6,452 nt of DNA. It comes from Candidatus Cloacimonadota bacterium (GTDB taxonomy: Bacteria; Cloacimonadota; Cloacimonadia; Cloacimonadales; TCS61). Location: NCBI GenBank assembly GCA_016927675.1, contig JAFGMF010000126.1:1-6452 (forward strand), read 5' to 3'. Of this stretch, positions 6,091-6,452 are shown one piece after another. Position 1 is the first letter of the stretch, and each line of letters opens with the position of its first letter. A model generated the notes under the pieces. The model was not told the origin of the DNA and did no database searches. It saw only the letters and a list, made by a program, of their open reading frames with translations. Position numbers and translations under genes: made by a program.

Positions 6091-6094
6091 CTCC
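6091..6094 (-). promoter_or_regulatory. Ribosome binding site of the methyltransferase gene
   Basis: GGAG on the minus strand lies seven bases before the ATG at 6083. It supports this start over the second Met two codons later, and over an out-of-frame ATG at 6096. Confidence 0.6.
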
Positions 6095-6175
6095 ATCAAA
6101 GTAATTGAAATAATCTCCCAATTCGATCAGCCCATCCGGACAAAACGCGGCAGGATATGAAATCAATTTTGTTCA

Positions 6176-6424
6176 TTAAGATTTTATTTTCAGTTCTTCC
6201 TCAGATCCGGTTCTATGTCTTGATTTTGCCCCACGCTTTATCAGAAGAGTAACTACAATCCCAACAAAAAAACCTGCCGCGGCAGTCAAGAACAAGAGAA
6301 CAATGCCGGGCACTTCTCCGGTAAACCAGAGAAAACGAACCTGCCAGGACGACTGATTCTGGAGAACAATAATGACAATTGCAGCTACTATGAGTAAAAG
6401 CAAGACCAGTTTGATGTTTTTCAT
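6176..6424 (-). CDS. Small LapA-domain (DUF1049-like) inner-membrane protein
   Basis: An 82-residue integral inner-membrane protein of the LapA/DUF1049 type. In E. coli the LapA protein works with LapB in lipopolysaccharide assembly control; many other bacteria carry stand-alone copies of unknown role, and that fits here since no lapB-like gene is seen. Two hydrophobic helices span about residues 5-21 and 38-62. Between them is the typical QNQSSWQVRFLWF segment (22-34) and then PGIVLLFL, with small residues GFFVGIVV in the second helix. The tail after residue 63 is short, basic then acidic (KRGAKSRHRTGSEEELKIKS), and should be cytoplasmic. The ATG at 6424 has a perfect AGGAGG five bases upstream; the ATG at 6428 is in another frame and too close to that site. 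The gene lies 92 bases before the methyltransferase gene on the same strand. Confidence 0.85.
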   Translation of the reverse strand: MKNIKLVLLLLIVAAIVIIVLQNQSSWQVRFLWFTGEVPGIVLLFLTAAAGFFVGIVVTLLIKRGAKSRHRTGSEEELKIKS

Positions 6425-6429
6425 CCATT

Positions 6430-6435
6430 CCTCCT
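6430..6435 (-). promoter_or_regulatory. Strong ribosome binding site AGGAGG of the LapA-domain gene
   Basis: A perfect AGGAGG on the minus strand sits five bases before the ATG at 6424, choosing this frame over the overlapping ATG at 6428. The promoter must lie beyond the window edge or in the last few bases. Confidence 0.75.
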
Positions 6436-6452
6436 TTTCTAACGTATGTAAT

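Noticed and set aside
6096..6176. A 26-codon frame on the minus strand whose ATG overlaps the stop of the LapA-domain gene (TAATG) and which ends just before the methyltransferase ribosome binding site
   Set aside because: The coupling geometry is suggestive, but there is no good ribosome binding site, no recognisable family and it is short enough to arise by chance. Another frame there ending CPDGLIELGDYFNYFDGD looks protein-like but has no ATG start and could be a gene remnant at most.
6213..6428. A 71-codon minus-strand frame from the ATG at 6428 overlapping the LapA-domain gene
   Set aside because: Its start is one base from AGGAGG, too close, and the translation lacks the two-helix pattern seen in the correct frame.

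Overview
This window looks like chromosomal DNA from a Gram-negative, free-living bacterium. The best guess is the FCB group, and the mix of secreted M1 peptidase with fibronectin-III-like modules, giant FG-GAP propeller protein and moderate GC recalls Candidatus Cloacimonadota. That placement rests on protein style only and is tentative. There are five protein-coding genes. I see no tRNA, rRNA, CRISPR array, insertion sequence or phage gene.

Left part (1-1949, minus strand): the N-terminal 649 residues of a secreted M1-family zinc metallopeptidase. Its catalytic domain is complete (HExxH-18-E), followed by a fibronectin-III-like module and the first residues of a further domain cut by the window edge. 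A 278-bp AT-rich divergent intergenic region (1950-2227) separates it from the next gene and carries two short perfect palindromes.

Centre (2228-4858, plus strand): an 876-residue secreted protein made of 14 FG-GAP-type repeats of about 55 residues plus a C-terminal FN3-like domain. The 14 repeats are two consecutive sets of seven, and repeat n resembles repeat n+7 far more than its neighbour. This points to duplication of a whole seven-bladed beta-propeller inside one gene, and it is the most notable observation here.

Right part (4888-6424, minus strand, read right to left): a small two-helix LapA-domain inner-membrane protein, an AT-rich class I SAM-dependent methyltransferase, and an HD-superfamily phosphohydrolase whose signature His-Asp pair is His-Glu. 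A perfect 34-bp palindrome lies between the convergent propeller and HD genes and contains the HD gene's stop codon.

The two large genes both encode exported proteins with FN3-like modules and are divergently transcribed, so they may share control and act at the cell surface or outside it. The three small minus-strand genes are unrelated in function, and the gaps between them (92 and 142 bp) give no strong sign of a dedicated operon. I found no clear evidence of a new multi-gene defence or biosynthetic system.
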